Origin: an uncultured Azospirillum sp.
Lineage (GTDB): Bacteria; Pseudomonadota; Alphaproteobacteria; RF32; CAG-239
Reading direction: 5' to 3'
Length of the DNA: 64,000 bases
Assembly: GCA_900542055.1 (NCBI GenBank)
Contig: UQMA01000004.1
Span: forward strand, 9,295-73,294
The translations under genes and the position numbers were made by a program. The stretch's first letter is position 1, and each line of letters begins with the position of its first letter. The notes below the pieces were generated by a model. It did not search any database. It was not told the origin of the DNA and saw nothing but the letters and a program-made list of their open reading frames with translations. Positions 63,988 through 64,000 of the stretch are shown piece after piece.

Positions 63988-64000
63988 AAAATGCAATACC

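Overview
The window is one contiguous stretch of a low-GC, gene-dense Gram-negative chromosome. I read it as an alphaproteobacterium, from combined evidence: HslUV, LolA, a 16-strand-type porin, TcdA, an AmpG-like permease, a FliG-FliH-FliN-FlhF-FlhG block, and a YgxDK-type DUF1294 protein. An anaerobic class III ribonucleotide reductase, rubredoxin and the absence of respiratory genes in this window suggest an anaerobic or microaerobic, perhaps gut-associated, lifestyle. The exact taxon is inference. I see no transposase, integrase, phage module or CRISPR array.

Layout. 1-5.5 kb: a divergent succinyl-CoA synthetase pair (left gene cut by the window edge), comF, a 46-residue rubredoxin, slyX, an amidohydrolase, a cold-shock protein, mntP and a small secreted protein. 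5.5-11.7 kb: an S66 peptidase facing away from a 1653-residue repeat protein of unknown function. 11.7-24.7 kb: a candidate small RNA, then murI, hslV-hslU-hemW, ampG, tgt, a LOG-family protein, an ABC exporter, a fused SpmA/SpmB protein, and (minus strand) an acyl-ACP thioesterase, a lytic transglycosylase and an N-formylglutamate amidohydrolase. 24.8-32 kb: tRNA-Val(GAC), an apparent double-GNAT protein, marC and a four-gene Bat (aerotolerance) cluster. 32-40.6 kb: a second ABC exporter, DUF1294, two secreted proteins encoded together, a META lipoprotein, a porin, an OmpR-type regulator, xth and lolA. 40.6-48.3 kb: an NrdR-box-controlled anaerobic RNR locus in which NrdD is split in two, then two large related proteins of unknown function, each behind its own promoter. 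48.3-58.3 kb: alr, tatD, tcdA, a HAD-like protein, an ABC-F ATPase, a Sel1 protein, thrS and a glycosyltransferase. 58.3-64 kb: a hydrolase, then a tightly overlapping flagellar operon ending in a DnaJ/SH3 membrane protein.

How the genes fit together. Peptidoglycan synthesis and recycling is spread over the window (murI, alr, ampG, lytic transglycosylase, S66 peptidase). Envelope functions include LolA, the porin, two exporters and several secreted proteins. Protein quality control is represented by HslUV and the DnaJ protein. Anaerobic dNTP synthesis has its activase (NrdG) and its regulator's binding sites.

Most notable: (1) a SucD-like subunit whose phospho-histidine is a tyrosine; (2) a FliG whose FliF-binding N-terminal domain appears to be replaced by two membrane helices; (3) a class III RNR whose glycyl-radical domain is a separate 68-residue protein; (4) a set of large, highly charged, repeat-bearing proteins with no family I recognise; (5) a compact candidate sRNA with its own promoter and terminator; (6) a HAD-like protein lacking its nucleophilic aspartate.
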